The notes under the pieces: model-generated
Told to the model about the DNA's origin: nothing
Database searches by the model: none
What the model saw: the letters and a program-made list of their open reading frames with translations, nothing else
Source: Alkaliflexus imshenetskii DSM 15055
GTDB taxonomy: Bacteria; Bacteroidota; Bacteroidia; Bacteroidales; Marinilabiliaceae
Assembly (NCBI RefSeq): GCF_000517065.1
Contig: NZ_KI912105.1
Span: 3,247,625 to 3,311,624 of the forward strand
Direction of reading: 5' to 3'
DNA: 64,000 bases
In this document: one piece after another, positions 1 through 8,994 of the stretch
How positions within the stretch are numbered: the first letter of the stretch is position 1
Layout: every line of letters starts with the position of its first letter
Made by a program: the position numbers and the translations under genes

Positions 1-2
1 CA

Positions 3-749
3 AGAGCGCATGGTTATGCTACTTCGCGACTAAAAAGTGGCAGTTCAGGAAATAGCGATGTGGTGCGTATTGTGGCTGACAATGGCGTTTCGCGCGATGG
101 TGCCGTTATCTATTTCTCTGCACGCTCCACCGAGGGAATCGACACAGGTGACTCTGAGAAGTATAGAAATGATGACAACCGCGTACCGGAGATTTATACC
201 AAAGTGGGTGGTCGTGAACTGGCCATCAACGGCATGCCCGAACTGGTGGCAGCTAATCGTACCATCCCATTGTCGGTTCGCAACCGTCAAACAGGTGAAG
301 TCACATTGACTTTCGACATGAGTTATTTCAATGGCATGCACTCTGTCTATTTGGAGGACAGAGATACCGGAGCCTATAGCAACATCACCCGTGGAGGAAG
401 CTATTCCTATACTGTTACGGAGACAGGCGAGCGTGACGACCGCTTCATGCTACATTTCTATCAGGTGTCAACCAGGATAGAGCCTGACATGGAAGACGGC
501 CGTACTTCTGCCGGTATCAATATCCTGAGCATGAATGGTAAAGTATTGGTGAGCTTCACACCTGAGCTGCTTCAGCAAGGCGAAGGTATCATCGAACTTT
601 ATACCATCGAAGGGCGTAAGGTAAGTGAGACCACTGCCCGCAACAGCCGAACCATTATCATGTTGCCGCGTGAAAGTGGTGTGTACATTGTGCGCGCTGC
701 CGCCGGTGGAGCTGTTAAGAGTGAGCGGGTGATTGGTAACAGTAGGTAA
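3..749 (+). CDS. C-terminal part of a secreted protein with a T9SS-like sorting domain (5' end outside window)
   Basis: The reading frame is open from base 3, before the first possible internal start (GTG at 60), so the gene begins upstream of the window. The visible part, about 248 residues, is beta-rich. It ends in a pattern typical of type IX secretion C-terminal domains: a short beta motif (IIELYTIEGRKV), then GVYIVRAAAGG, then a basic tail ending in NSR. In Bacteroidota such tails direct export and cell-surface attachment. The catalytic or binding part lies outside the window, so the role is unknown. It converges on the kinase gene at 891-1766, with hairpins and a terminator between them. 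Confidence 0.75.
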   Translation, partial: RAHGYATSRLKSGSSGNSDVVRIVADNGVSRDGAVIYFSARSTEGIDTGDSEKYRNDDNRVPEIYTKVGGRELAINGMPELVAANRTIPLSVRNRQTGEVTLTFDMSYFNGMHSVYLEDRDTGAYSNITRGGSYSYTVTETGERDDRFMLHFYQVSTRIEPDMEDGRTSAGINILSMNGKVLVSFTPELLQQGEGIIELYTIEGRKVSETTARNSRTIIMLPRESGVYIVRAAAGGAVKSERVIGNSR

Positions 750-766
750 TTTAATCACTGACAGAT

Positions 767-798
767 ATTGAGGGTTTCACTCCAAGTGAAGCCCTCAA
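767..798 (+). terminator. Stem-loop after the T9SS-type gene
   Basis: Arms at 767-780 and 785-798 pair over 14 bp with one G-T wobble and a 4-base loop, just after the stop at 749. No T-tract follows, so this may be an RNA-stabilising hairpin rather than a complete intrinsic terminator. A second, related hairpin core lies at 827-843. Confidence 0.5.
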
Positions 799-853
799 TT
801 ATGAAATCGATGGAATCTATTGATGACTTCACACCAAGTGAAGCTATCGATAC

Positions 854-889
854 AAAAAAAGGGCTTCTCCTTGTGTGATGCCCTTTTTT
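854..889. terminator. Bidirectional intrinsic terminator between convergent genes
   Basis: The arms AAAAAAGGGC and GCCCTTTTTT flank a 15-base loop. The A/T runs at both ends let it work on both strands. It lies between the plus-strand gene ending at 749 and the minus-strand kinase ending at 891. Confidence 0.75.
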
Positions 890-890
890 C

Positions 891-1766
891 TTAGGAAAGT
901 TTTCGGATTAAATCCACTATCTCGTTGTCAGGCTTAAAACCCAAATCGTACACAGGTACCTGAGAGGTAAAATCTATTAGCTTATCTAAATGTTGAGCCG
1001 ACATCTCTTTATTAAAAAGATGCTGAATACAGTTGGCCATAACCCGCATGGAGCCTTTGACGCCTTCTACTTTTGAGACTTCGTTCACCGGCGATTGCCT
1101 AATCAGAAAAATCTTGTCGATTGGGTAGGCGAGTGGCGGCTGTGAGTAGAACACCATGGGCGTATTAAACATGTGCCATCTGCCATCCGTCTTATGAATC
1201 CAGAGGCGGTCATCGTTGCAGACGGTGGCGCCGGACTCTTTCCATATTTTGGCCATAGTTGATTTACCTGTGCCCGATACAGCTGTAAAGATGTAATTTT
1301 TATCCTCGTGTGAAATACCTGACGCGTGTATCAGAAATCCACCTGAAAAGTGTGCCAGATAAACCATAAGTAATGACCCCAGTGGTTGAAAAAGTGGGTC
1401 AATGACAATTGTCTCATTTGATTTGGTCTGTATCCAAATGTCGATGCGCTTTTCTGAGGGTGTAATGATGGCCAGCACCCGGTCGGCAAAATTTGGGATT
1501 ATGTATTCAATTTTTATGGCAATGGTGGCGTTGTTCGTATAGATAAACCAGTTGTATGGCATTAACAGGTTGTCTGTTGATTTTCCGGCAAATTCTGGTT
1601 TATACGCTTCGAGCGAAGGCGTGTGTTCCGATACGTTAAAGCAGCACAAATATTCAGATGATGGCTGAATGATGGGAGATAGATATCCGGCAGAAGGGAG
1701 AAGTTTGAACCGTATCCGCTCGTCTGACTGAAGTTTGAGTTTTACCGGGGCAATATACAAATCCAT
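891..1766 (-). CDS. HprK-like serine kinase / P-loop protein, last gene of a PqqD operon
   Basis: A 291-residue protein with an unassigned N-terminal half and an HPr-kinase-like ATP-binding domain. The Walker A motif GTGKST is at residues 165-170, preceded by a conserved-looking HASG at 147-150 and followed by NDDR near 184-187. This is the arrangement of the HprK C-terminal domain. It is shorter than, and outside its core unlike, classical HPr kinase/phosphorylase. Proteins of this kind occur in Bacteroidota and Firmicutes beside PqqD proteins and peptide precursors, and in some lasso-peptide clusters a homologue phosphorylates the precursor. Here it follows a 79-aa peptide gene by 20 bp and a PqqD-like gene, so its substrate may be that peptide (inference). 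Confidence 0.8.
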   Translation of the reverse strand: MDLYIAPVKLKLQSDERIRFKLLPSAGYLSPIIQPSSEYLCCFNVSEHTPSLEAYKPEFAGKSTDNLLMPYNWFIYTNNATIAIKIEYIIPNFADRVLAIITPSEKRIDIWIQTKSNETIVIDPLFQPLGSLLMVYLAHFSGGFLIHASGISHEDKNYIFTAVSGTGKSTMAKIWKESGATVCNDDRLWIHKTDGRWHMFNTPMVFYSQPPLAYPIDKIFLIRQSPVNEVSKVEGVKGSMRVMANCIQHLFNKEMSAQHLDKLIDFTSQVPVYDLGFKPDNEIVDLIRKLS

Positions 1767-1786
1767 GTTTGTTGGATTAAAACCCT

Positions 1787-2026
1787 CTAATACTTCGGAG
1801 AATTTCCAAAAGGATTCTCAGCTTGCTTGTAATTAAGTGAACCGTAATCAGGGCTTTTTGTTGCTTTTTCCATTTCCGAAGAGTTGTCAGTAAAATCAGG
1901 AAGCTCATCACACTCTCCTTCACATATAGTTATGCCAGTAAGCGTTATTGCTACATCCAGTTCCACCTCCTCAATGGCCGGTTTACGGTAGGTTTTCTTG
2001 ATATTATATAGTGAAGTAATTTTCAT
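1787..2026 (-). CDS. 79-aa small peptide, candidate substrate/precursor of the PqqD-kinase operon
   Basis: A short ORF lying 4 bp after the PqqD-like gene and 20 bp before the kinase gene, on the same strand. The N-terminus has a basic stretch, then YRKPAIEEVELDVAITLTG. This resembles the leader-like pattern (aromatic-x-x-Pro followed by an acidic/hydrophobic segment) seen in many small Bacteroidota peptides near PqqD genes. Two cysteines follow near residues 35 and 39, then an acidic Ser/Asp-rich middle and a polar C-terminus ending NPFGNSPKY. There is no signal peptide or membrane segment. That it is a modified precursor peptide is inference from size and position. It could instead be an accessory subunit. 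Confidence 0.65.
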   Translation of the reverse strand: MKITSLYNIKKTYRKPAIEEVELDVAITLTGITICEGECDELPDFTDNSSEMEKATKSPDYGSLNYKQAENPFGNSPKY

Positions 2027-2030
2027 TCAG

Positions 2031-2318
2031 TTAAGCAACTATTTCAATCAGTTGTTTTTCAATGGCTTCGTCAATAAAATGGATGATGTCTGCCCTTAAT
2101 TGTTCCTTTTCTACGTTGTAGGAATCAAAAAGTTGCGTAACCACCTGATTTAAGGTGTTTTTTCCATCCAGGGCTTCCAGAATGGCGGCGCCTGTCTCGT
2201 TAAGGGTAATCACGCGGGTCATATCGGCCACGCTGTTAACCAAAGGCACCAGCACCATTTCATCGCCTACTTTCCGGGTCACAAAAGTATCACTTTTCAA
2301 CCGGAAAACCGCATCCAT
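2031..2318 (-). CDS. PqqD-like peptide-binding protein
   Basis: A small PqqD-superfamily protein of about 95 residues from the preferred ATG. An in-frame TTG at 2369 would add 17 residues. The sequence has the typical order of this fold: a beta-rich N-terminus (FVTRKVGDEMVLVPL), then ITLNETGAAILEALDGK, then a helical half ending IDEAIEKQLIEIV. In PQQ and other RiPP pathways PqqD proteins bind the leader of the precursor and present it to the modifying enzyme. It is first in a three-gene operon with a 79-aa peptide and an HprK-like kinase. No radical-SAM enzyme, B-protein protease or asparagine-synthetase-like cyclase is in the window. Confidence 0.8.
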   Translation of the reverse strand: MDAVFRLKSDTFVTRKVGDEMVLVPLVNSVADMTRVITLNETGAAILEALDGKNTLNQVVTQLFDSYNVEKEQLRADIIHFIDEAIEKQLIEIVA

Positions 2319-2507
2319 ATCAGCCACAATATCTTTGTTTACGCTTTTTATAACGTGCAAAGATTGCAAAAAAATCGGAATACCAATACCTGATTAGGGT
2401 ACACTTTAACGTAATTTGACGAATGCAGACTTTTTTTTTGTGAAATGTCTTGATTTTATTATGAATAGGGTGTATAGACGAGGCTTTTCGTGAGAACAAA
2501 GTCTTGT

Positions 2508-3524
2508 TTACAGGTTTCTTGCGTATGGCGCTGCGTCTTGTCCGGTAAATTCACCATTTAGATATTTGTAATAACCTGTTACGGCAATCATTGCGGCATT
2601 GTCGGTGGTGAAGGCAAGTTTGGGGATGTAGGTTTGCCAGCCACGCTTTTGCGCCTGACTCGTTAATGCCGCGCGAAGACCGCTGTTTGCCGATACGCCA
2701 CCTGCCAATGCTACCTCTTTAATACCGGTCTCTTTTGCGGCTTTTATAAGCTTATCCATCAGAATATCGATGATGGTTTTTTGCAGAGAAGCGCATAGGT
2801 CGGCTTTGTTTTCTTCAACAAAATTTGGGTTTTCCTTTAGCCGGTCGCGCAGGAAGTAGAGAAACGAAGTTTTTAGTCCGCTAAAGCTGTAGTTGAGATC
2901 CGCAATTCGGGGTTTGCCAAATTCATACAAACTGGCATTGCCCTGTTGCGCATACTTGTCGATGAGGGGGCCACCCGGATAGGGAAAGCCCATCACTTTG
3001 GCACATTTGTCAAAGGCTTCACCCGCAGCATCGTCAATGGTCTGGCCAATGATTTCCATGTCAAGGTGTGTACGCACAAGAATTATTTGGCTATTGCCAC
3101 CTGAAACCAGCAAGCAGAGAAACGGAAATGAGGGCATTTTTTTATCCTCGTCATTCTCCTTTATAAAATGCGCCAGAACGTGTGCCTTGAGGTGATCCAC
3201 CTCAATGAGCGGAATGTTTCTCGAGAGTGCAAAACCTTTGGCAAAAGAAGCTCCAACGAGCAGCGAACCCATGAGACCCGGGCCACGGGTAAACGCCACA
3301 GCATCCACATCTGTCGCTTTAATACCCGCATCCTTTAATGCTTTATCCACCACCGGAATGATATTTTGCTGATGAGCTCTTGAAGCCAGCTCGGGAACCA
3401 CACCACCGTATGCTTCGTGCACCGATTGTGAGGCTATCACATTGCTCAGAATGGTATTATTTTTGATGATGGAAGCAGATGTGTCATCGCACGAAGATTC
3501 AATGCCGAGGATGGTGATTTCCAT
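2508..3524 (-). CDS. tsaD: tRNA N6-adenosine threonylcarbamoyltransferase TsaD
   Basis: A 338-residue, full-length TsaD/Kae1 protein. It transfers the threonylcarbamoyl group to A37 of tRNAs that read ANN codons, in the cytoplasm with TsaB and TsaE. Recognisable are the start MEITILGIESSCDDTSASI, the metal-binding pair in HLKAH (His111 and His115), the ATP-site segment CLLVSGGNSQI and the C-terminal ALAGGVSANSGLR. It is divergent from the tamB-like gene, a pairing common in Bacteroidota. The start ATG fits the family N-terminus exactly. Confidence 0.97.
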   Translation of the reverse strand: MEITILGIESSCDDTSASIIKNNTILSNVIASQSVHEAYGGVVPELASRAHQQNIIPVVDKALKDAGIKATDVDAVAFTRGPGLMGSLLVGASFAKGFALSRNIPLIEVDHLKAHVLAHFIKENDEDKKMPSFPFLCLLVSGGNSQIILVRTHLDMEIIGQTIDDAAGEAFDKCAKVMGFPYPGGPLIDKYAQQGNASLYEFGKPRIADLNYSFSGLKTSFLYFLRDRLKENPNFVEENKADLCASLQKTIIDILMDKLIKAAKETGIKEVALAGGVSANSGLRAALTSQAQKRGWQTYIPKLAFTTDNAAMIAVTGYYKYLNGEFTGQDAAPYARNL

Positions 3525-3659
3525 AATGGGAATTATTTTAATTTAAAACCTGTTATCAGGCTGCATGTTCGGTTTAAGTTGATTATTTTTGTGGTACAAA
3601 GTGCAATATGGTCTCGTTTTTTGTCCGATTATCCCTGTCGGCGAAACTAAACCTCTTAT

Positions 3660-3740
3660 GCCACAACTCAAAACTAATAACCTTAAACCTTAAACCTTAA
3701 ACTCAAAACCCTAAACTCAAAACTTAAAACTCAAAAACTA
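3660..3740. repeat. Degenerate AAACCTTA/AAACTCAA simple repeat upstream of tamB
   Basis: A run of imperfect 7-8-base units (CCTTAAA, ACTCAAA and close variants) fills about 80 bp between the divergent tsaD and tamB genes. It is A/C-rich on the plus strand and stands out from the neighbouring sequence. Its function is unknown. Confidence 0.6.
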
Positions 3741-3791
3741 TCATATCCGGGGGGTAAAATTATCAAAAAAATACACAAAATATTAATTGTA

Positions 3792-6700
3792 GTGCTTTTG
3801 GCACTGATTGGATTTCCTGTTTTGGTATCCACAGTGCTTCTTATCCCTGCGGTTCAAACCGGGTTGGTGCGCATCATCACCAATCGGCTTTCCACCGATT
3901 TAAATGCTGAAATATCCATTCAGAAAGTACGGATTGCTCCTTTTTCCGGCATCCATCTTTCCGGTTTTTTAATGAAGGACCAGTTGAAGGACACGCTTTT
4001 TTATGCCGAAAATGTCCGTGCAGGTGTCGATATGTTTTCGCTTCGTAAAAAACATCTTTACATGGGTCGCGTCAGGTTTCAGTCGCCGGTGATCCATCTT
4101 GAGCAGCATGAGGAGGAGATGAATTTCTCTTTTTTGATGGATGCGCTAATAGCCAATCGAAAGGATAGTGCCGAGTGGAAATACTCCATTCGCAACCTGG
4201 TGATTCGCGATGGGCAGGTCTCTTTCAGTCACAGCATACTCGAAAATCCCAACGCCATCAAAAACAGACTCTATTTTACCGGTTTAGAGCTGGACGTACG
4301 TCGAATGTCTGATGTAAATGATTCGCTGGTGTTTGAAGTGGCTGATTTTGCAGTACGTGAGGAGATTGGACTTGCCATTGAGGCTTTTCGAACCACCGGC
4401 TTTGTTTATAAAGATCGCATTGTAATTCGTGACCTGCTTTTTCGAACAGCTGCCTCTTCGTTTGATTTTGCCGAGATTGAGCTGCCTTTGGTACGGGAGG
4501 ATACTTCGGGTTATGAGATTCCGTTTCGGGGTTTGGCCAGGGAGATTGTGATTGCGCCTGATGAAGTTCGGATGCTCTTCTCCGGATTTCCACACATCGA
4601 AGATGATTTGCGGTTGTCGGGTCTCATATTTGGTTCGCTTGAGAATCTTAAGGGAAGGCAGATTACCGGCTCCTTTGGTCAGGATACGCGCATTGTGACC
4701 AGTTTTGATATCAATGGCCTCTCCAATTTTAACGAAGCTTTCCTCTATCTCGATATTGAGTCGTTTCAAACTTCAGTAGCCGACCTTGAGCTGCTTTTTG
4801 AAGGTGAAGCACCTGCTTTACCGCCCTCCTTTAAAGAGTTGGGCATCATCCGTTATAAAGGTAACGTCACCGGGTTTATCAACGATTTGGTGGCTTTTGG
4901 TGCTTTTACCACCAACCTGGGAGTCATCAATACAGATATTGGACTTAAACTGATGCCCAACAGGGAGTTGATCTATTCGGGATTGATACGCACTTCGAGG
5001 TTTCATTTGGGCAGGCTGCTGAATCTGGCTCCTGCCATGCGCCGCATTTCGCTCGATATGGAGATTAGTGGTAACCGCCGTTCCGGTGAAGACTATTTCC
5101 TTTTTATGGATGGAAACATTGCTTCTCTGGACTTTAACGATTACCTCTACAGCAACATTGCTGTTCAGGGGCTCATGCGCCATCAAATGTTTGATGGAAG
5201 CGTAAGAATAAACGACCCCAACGGACGGCTCGATTTTATTGGAAAAGTTGACATGTCGGGAGTGGTGCCCCATTTTAACTTCAGTGCAGCTGTGGCCAAT
5301 GCACAGCTCGACAGGCTCAAACTTCTCCCCGATATGGAGGATGGCGTATTGTCGGTGGTGATTGAAACCAACTTCGAAGGGGATAATCTCGATGACCTCG
5401 TGGGTGAGATTGTGCTCCTGGATGGACTTCTCTCTACCCGAAATGCTTCAATCGATTTTGACTCCGTTTCTGTTCGTGCACACCGCATAGATACCGGTAA
5501 GCAATTGGTGCTCGAGTCTGCTTTTGCCCGTGGCACTGTAACCGGTAACTACTCCTTTCGAAATATCCGTCAGTCCATGTTCATGTTTCTGGACAACTAT
5601 CTGCCATCGCTGGCTCATAAGAAATACAGAGCAGGCAGTAGAATTGTGAACGATTTTGAATTCGATGTGGAGCTCATAAAAATTAGGGAGCTGATGTCTG
5701 TTTTTGTTAAGGAGTTGGATGTTAGTGATAAAGGTCACCTGAAAGGACATTTTTCCAACAGACCCGCTTCCTTTGAGTTGGATGCAGGTTTCGATTTTCT
5801 CAATTATAAAAGTTTTTCATCCAGTGGATTTGAAGTGAAAGCCAGTTCCAGAGGGGCACAGGATGCAGGAATTGTAATGCGTGCCGAGCGTGTGGCTTAC
5901 GGGAAATTTCTGGATCTCATGAATTTTTCGATACATCAAAAAGCTGGTAACGACACGCTTGTGACAAATGTTTTTTGGAACAATTGGGATGAGGTATCTT
6001 ATAGTGGAGCGCTTTATTCTACCACAGGTTTCAAAATCGATCAGGACGGAAACCGCCATACGAGCGTCAGGATGCACCCATCGGCCATCATTGTGGCAGA
6101 CACCATCTGGAATTTATATGAATCACAGGCCACATTTTACGCCCGTGGTATGAGCGTGCGAGATTTTAGAATTGAGCATCTGGGGCAGTTTGTAACGCTA
6201 AATGGTTTCTTGCATAAGGATGTGGACGATGGATTAAAGGTTGTGTTCAACCGGCTTAATCTTAAGCAGTTTCTGAAGGGCAACGAAAGTGGAAGTCTTT
6301 CATTTGCCGGTGAGGTGGATGGTGAACTTACTTTAAGGGATTATTACAGGGAGCCGCTACTCACCAGCAATCTGACTGTTGCCGATTTCTATTTTAATGG
6401 GGTTAATTATGGCGCTTTACGAATTAACAGTAATTGGAATCGCGAGTTGGAGGCGCTTACCGTAAGTACGCTACTCTCAAAAGGTGGCACTGAATCCTTG
6501 CGTGGCTTTGGTCTTTTCCATCCTGGTGATCAGTTTCTCGATTTTCAGTTCAATGTGGATAGTCTCGAAGTGGGATTTCTTAACCCTTTTCTCAACAAAG
6601 TGGTTCAGAATGTGAAAGGTACTGCATCGGGTCGCATGTTTTTTAAGGGCCCCATCAGCAAACCATACCTCACCGGACGCGTCAGGCTGAATGATGGTGG

Positions 6701-8189
6701 TTTCAATGTTGATATGCTGCAGACGGGCTATAGTCTCGCCGACTCGGTGATTTTCTATCCCAACGAAATCAGGTTTAAGGAGATGCTTGTGACCGATCGC
6801 CATGGGCGCTCAGGTAGGTTCCGGGGCTCAATCTACCATGCCGGAAATTTCTCCGAAATGATTTACAATCTGCGGCTCGATGCCAATAACATGCTTATGC
6901 TGAACACCCGAATGCGCGACAACCCATACTACTACGGAACAGTATATGGCACCGGGTTTATGCAGATAACCGGCAATACTGATAATATCAACATTGCCAT
7001 CAATGGTCGTACACGTCCAAATACGATGTTTTACATACCAATGCAGTCGAGAGAGGTGGCTTCTGAGAGTGATTTCATAAGGTTTGTGTCAAAGGGTCAG
7101 CAAAAACCGGAGAGCGGGGTGATGCCTGTATCTCAGGAGTATGCCATCGATTTATCTGGTGTGCGGCTTGATATGGATATAGAAGTAACGCCCGATGCAC
7201 AAGTGCAGATTATCTTTGATGAGCGCATTGGTGACATTCTTCGCAGTACTGGTGCAGGTAACATTCAAATACGCATGGATCGCCAGGGAAACTTGAGGTT
7301 CTTTGGCGATTATACCATCTCTGACGGAGATTATCTCTTCTCGTTGCAAAATCTTATAAACAAGCGTTTTACGCTTAACCAGGGCGGAACCGTTAAATGG
7401 ACTGGTGATCCTTACAATGCCGACATTGATATTACTGCTGTTTACCGGTTAAAAGCTTCTCTGAGTGAGCTTATTGGCCCTATGTCGAGCAGTGGAGAAC
7501 GCTCCTCTGATTTGCAACGTCGCATTCAGATTCACTGTAACCTGATGCTGAGCGACAGATTGCAGCAGCCGGTTATCAGATTCGGACTGGAGATGCCAAC
7601 ACTCGATGAGAGCCGCGAATCGCTTATCCTGGATATGATATCCTCCGAAGATGAGTTGAATCGCCAGGTGCTTTCACTGCTGATACTAAATCGTTTTTAC
7701 ACGCCAGACCACCTTCGGATGTCCGAGAGTTCGGTCTCACGACACGACAATACTGCTCTGCTCACCACCACCGAAATGTTGTCGTCGCAAATCAGCCGCT
7801 GGTTTTCATCCATCAGTAACGATGTGGATGTAGGATTTGCCTACCGCCCGGCAGATAACATCACCAGCGAAGAGCTTGAACTGGCCATCTCAACACAGGT
7901 GTTTAACAACCGTGTTTCCATTAACGGAAACGTGGGCTACGGGAAATATTATACCAACACCAGTAAGCTGGTAGGTGATTTTGATATGGACATCAAACTA
8001 AACCGCAGCGGAACCATACGCGCACGTGCCTATACCCGTTCCAATGAAGATCTTATATACGAAACATCGCCAACAACACAAGGGATAGGCCTCTCGTTTA
8101 AGGAGGAGTTTGACGAGTTTCGGGAGCTCATGCGCAAATATTGGCGCATCATTTCGGGTAGAAAGGATGGCGAGGAGGATGGTGTGTAA
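3792..8189 (+). CDS. tamB: TamB-like translocation/assembly module protein (DUF490)
   Basis: A very long (about 1465 aa) inner-membrane-anchored periplasmic protein. It has an N-terminal membrane segment (VVLLALIGFPVLVSTVLLI), a long stretch of beta-strand repeats and a C-terminal DUF490/TamB domain containing FDERIGDILRSTGAGNIQI. TamB/YhdP-type proteins bridge inner and outer membranes and are linked to outer-membrane protein assembly and lipid transport. The given start is a GTG inside the membrane segment. The basic residues expected before such a segment (IIKKIHKILIV) are encoded immediately upstream in frame with no ATG/GTG/TTG, so the true start may be ATT or ATC at about 3759-3764, after a G-rich stretch. 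Confidence 0.9.
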   Translation: MLLALIGFPVLVSTVLLIPAVQTGLVRIITNRLSTDLNAEISIQKVRIAPFSGIHLSGFLMKDQLKDTLFYAENVRAGVDMFSLRKKHLYMGRVRFQSPVIHLEQHEEEMNFSFLMDALIANRKDSAEWKYSIRNLVIRDGQVSFSHSILENPNAIKNRLYFTGLELDVRRMSDVNDSLVFEVADFAVREEIGLAIEAFRTTGFVYKDRIVIRDLLFRTAASSFDFAEIELPLVREDTSGYEIPFRGLAREIVIAPDEVRMLFSGFPHIEDDLRLSGLIFGSLENLKGRQITGSFGQDTRIVTSFDINGLSNFNEAFLYLDIESFQTSVADLELLFEGEAPALPPSFKELGIIRYKGNVTGFINDLVAFGAFTTNLGVINTDIGLKLMPNRELIYSGLIRTSRFHLGRLLNLAPAMRRISLDMEISGNRRSGEDYFLFMDGNIASLDFNDYLYSNIAVQGLMRHQMFDGSVRINDPNGRLDFIGKVDMSGVVPHFNFSAAVANAQLDRLKLLPDMEDGVLSVVIETNFEGDNLDDLVGEIVLLDGLLSTRNASIDFDSVSVRAHRIDTGKQLVLESAFARGTVTGNYSFRNIRQSMFMFLDNYLPSLAHKKYRAGSRIVNDFEFDVELIKIRELMSVFVKELDVSDKGHLKGHFSNRPASFELDAGFDFLNYKSFSSSGFEVKASSRGAQDAGIVMRAERVAYGKFLDLMNFSIHQKAGNDTLVTNVFWNNWDEVSYSGALYSTTGFKIDQDGNRHTSVRMHPSAIIVADTIWNLYESQATFYARGMSVRDFRIEHLGQFVTLNGFLHKDVDDGLKVVFNRLNLKQFLKGNESGSLSFAGEVDGELTLRDYYREPLLTSNLTVADFYFNGVNYGALRINSNWNRELEALTVSTLLSKGGTESLRGFGLFHPGDQFLDFQFNVDSLEVGFLNPFLNKVVQNVKGTASGRMFFKGPISKPYLTGRVRLNDGGFNVDMLQTGYSLADSVIFYPNEIRFKEMLVTDRHGRSGRFRGSIYHAGNFSEMIYNLRLDANNMLMLNTRMRDNPYYYGTVYGTGFMQITGNTDNINIAINGRTRPNTMFYIPMQSREVASESDFIRFVSKGQQKPESGVMPVSQEYAIDLSGVRLDMDIEVTPDAQVQIIFDERIGDILRSTGAGNIQIRMDRQGNLRFFGDYTISDGDYLFSLQNLINKRFTLNQGGTVKWTGDPYNADIDITAVYRLKASLSELIGPMSSSGERSSDLQRRIQIHCNLMLSDRLQQPVIRFGLEMPTLDESRESLILDMISSEDELNRQVLSLLILNRFYTPDHLRMSESSVSRHDNTALLTTTEMLSSQISRWFSSISNDVDVGFAYRPADNITSEELELAISTQVFNNRVSINGNVGYGKYYTNTSKLVGDFDMDIKLNRSGTIRARAYTRSNEDLIYETSPTTQGIGLSFKEEFDEFRELMRKYWRIISGRKDGEEDGV

Positions 8190-8287
8190 TTTATTTTACG
8201 CCCTAACGTATAACCTATTGGCAAAACGCATTATTTTTGAATTTTATTAATTTAGCAGGATAATAACAATTAAAAACTAGAATAGGT

Positions 8288-8983
8288 ATGAGTCCTTTTT
8301 TAATGATGCAGGCTACGGCACAAGCACTTGACGGCATGGAAGCCGGCGGCCAGGTGGAACAAAGTATCAATCTGATTCAGTTGATGTTGAAAGGAGGATG
8401 GATAATGATTCCACTGGGTCTGTTGTCCATCGTTTCGGTATATATTTTTTTAGAGCGTTATTTTGCACTTAGACGCGCATCCTCGGAGGATACCGGCTTC
8501 ATGAATCGTATCAAGGATTACATCCACGATGGCAAAATCGACTCTGCATTGGCGCTCTGCCGTTCAAATAACCATCCCATCTCCCGTATGATTGAGAAAG
8601 GTATTTCCCGCATCGGACGGCCATTAAGCGATGTGAATACGGCCATCGAAAATGTAGGTAATATGGAAGTTTCGCGCCTCGAAAAAGGATTGCCCACGCT
8701 TGCAACTGTAGCTGGTGGCGCCCCAATGATTGGGTTTCTTGGTACAGTTATTGGTATGATTAAATCATTCTGGGAGATGTCCAACGCAGGAAATAATATC
8801 ATGGTGGATCAGTTGGCCGGTGGTATATATACAGCGCTTGTAACAACGGTTACCGGTCTGATTGTGGGCATCATTGCTTATTTTGCCTACAATATCCTGG
8901 TTGCCCGTGTCGAAAAAGTTGTATTTAAGATGGAGGCACGCACCATGGAGTTTATGGATATCCTGAATGAACCGGTACGCTAA
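8288..8983 (+). CDS. exbB: MotA/TolQ/ExbB proton channel protein
   Basis: A 231-residue inner-membrane protein of the ExbB/TolQ family with three predicted membrane segments: one near residues 36-56 (MIPLGLLSIVSVYIFLERYF) and two in the C-terminal half (around GFLGTVIGMI and ALVTTVTGLIVGIIAYF). With ExbD it forms the proton channel that powers TonB. It is followed after 11 bp by exbD, and then by an overlapping tonB-like gene. A TATTTTTG hexamer-like element at 8232-8239 could be a promoter -7 box, but no matching -33 box is well spaced. Confidence 0.93.
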   Translation: MSPFLMMQATAQALDGMEAGGQVEQSINLIQLMLKGGWIMIPLGLLSIVSVYIFLERYFALRRASSEDTGFMNRIKDYIHDGKIDSALALCRSNNHPISRMIEKGISRIGRPLSDVNTAIENVGNMEVSRLEKGLPTLATVAGGAPMIGFLGTVIGMIKSFWEMSNAGNNIMVDQLAGGIYTALVTTVTGLIVGIIAYFAYNILVARVEKVVFKMEARTMEFMDILNEPVR

Positions 8984-8994
8984 ACGAATTTAAA

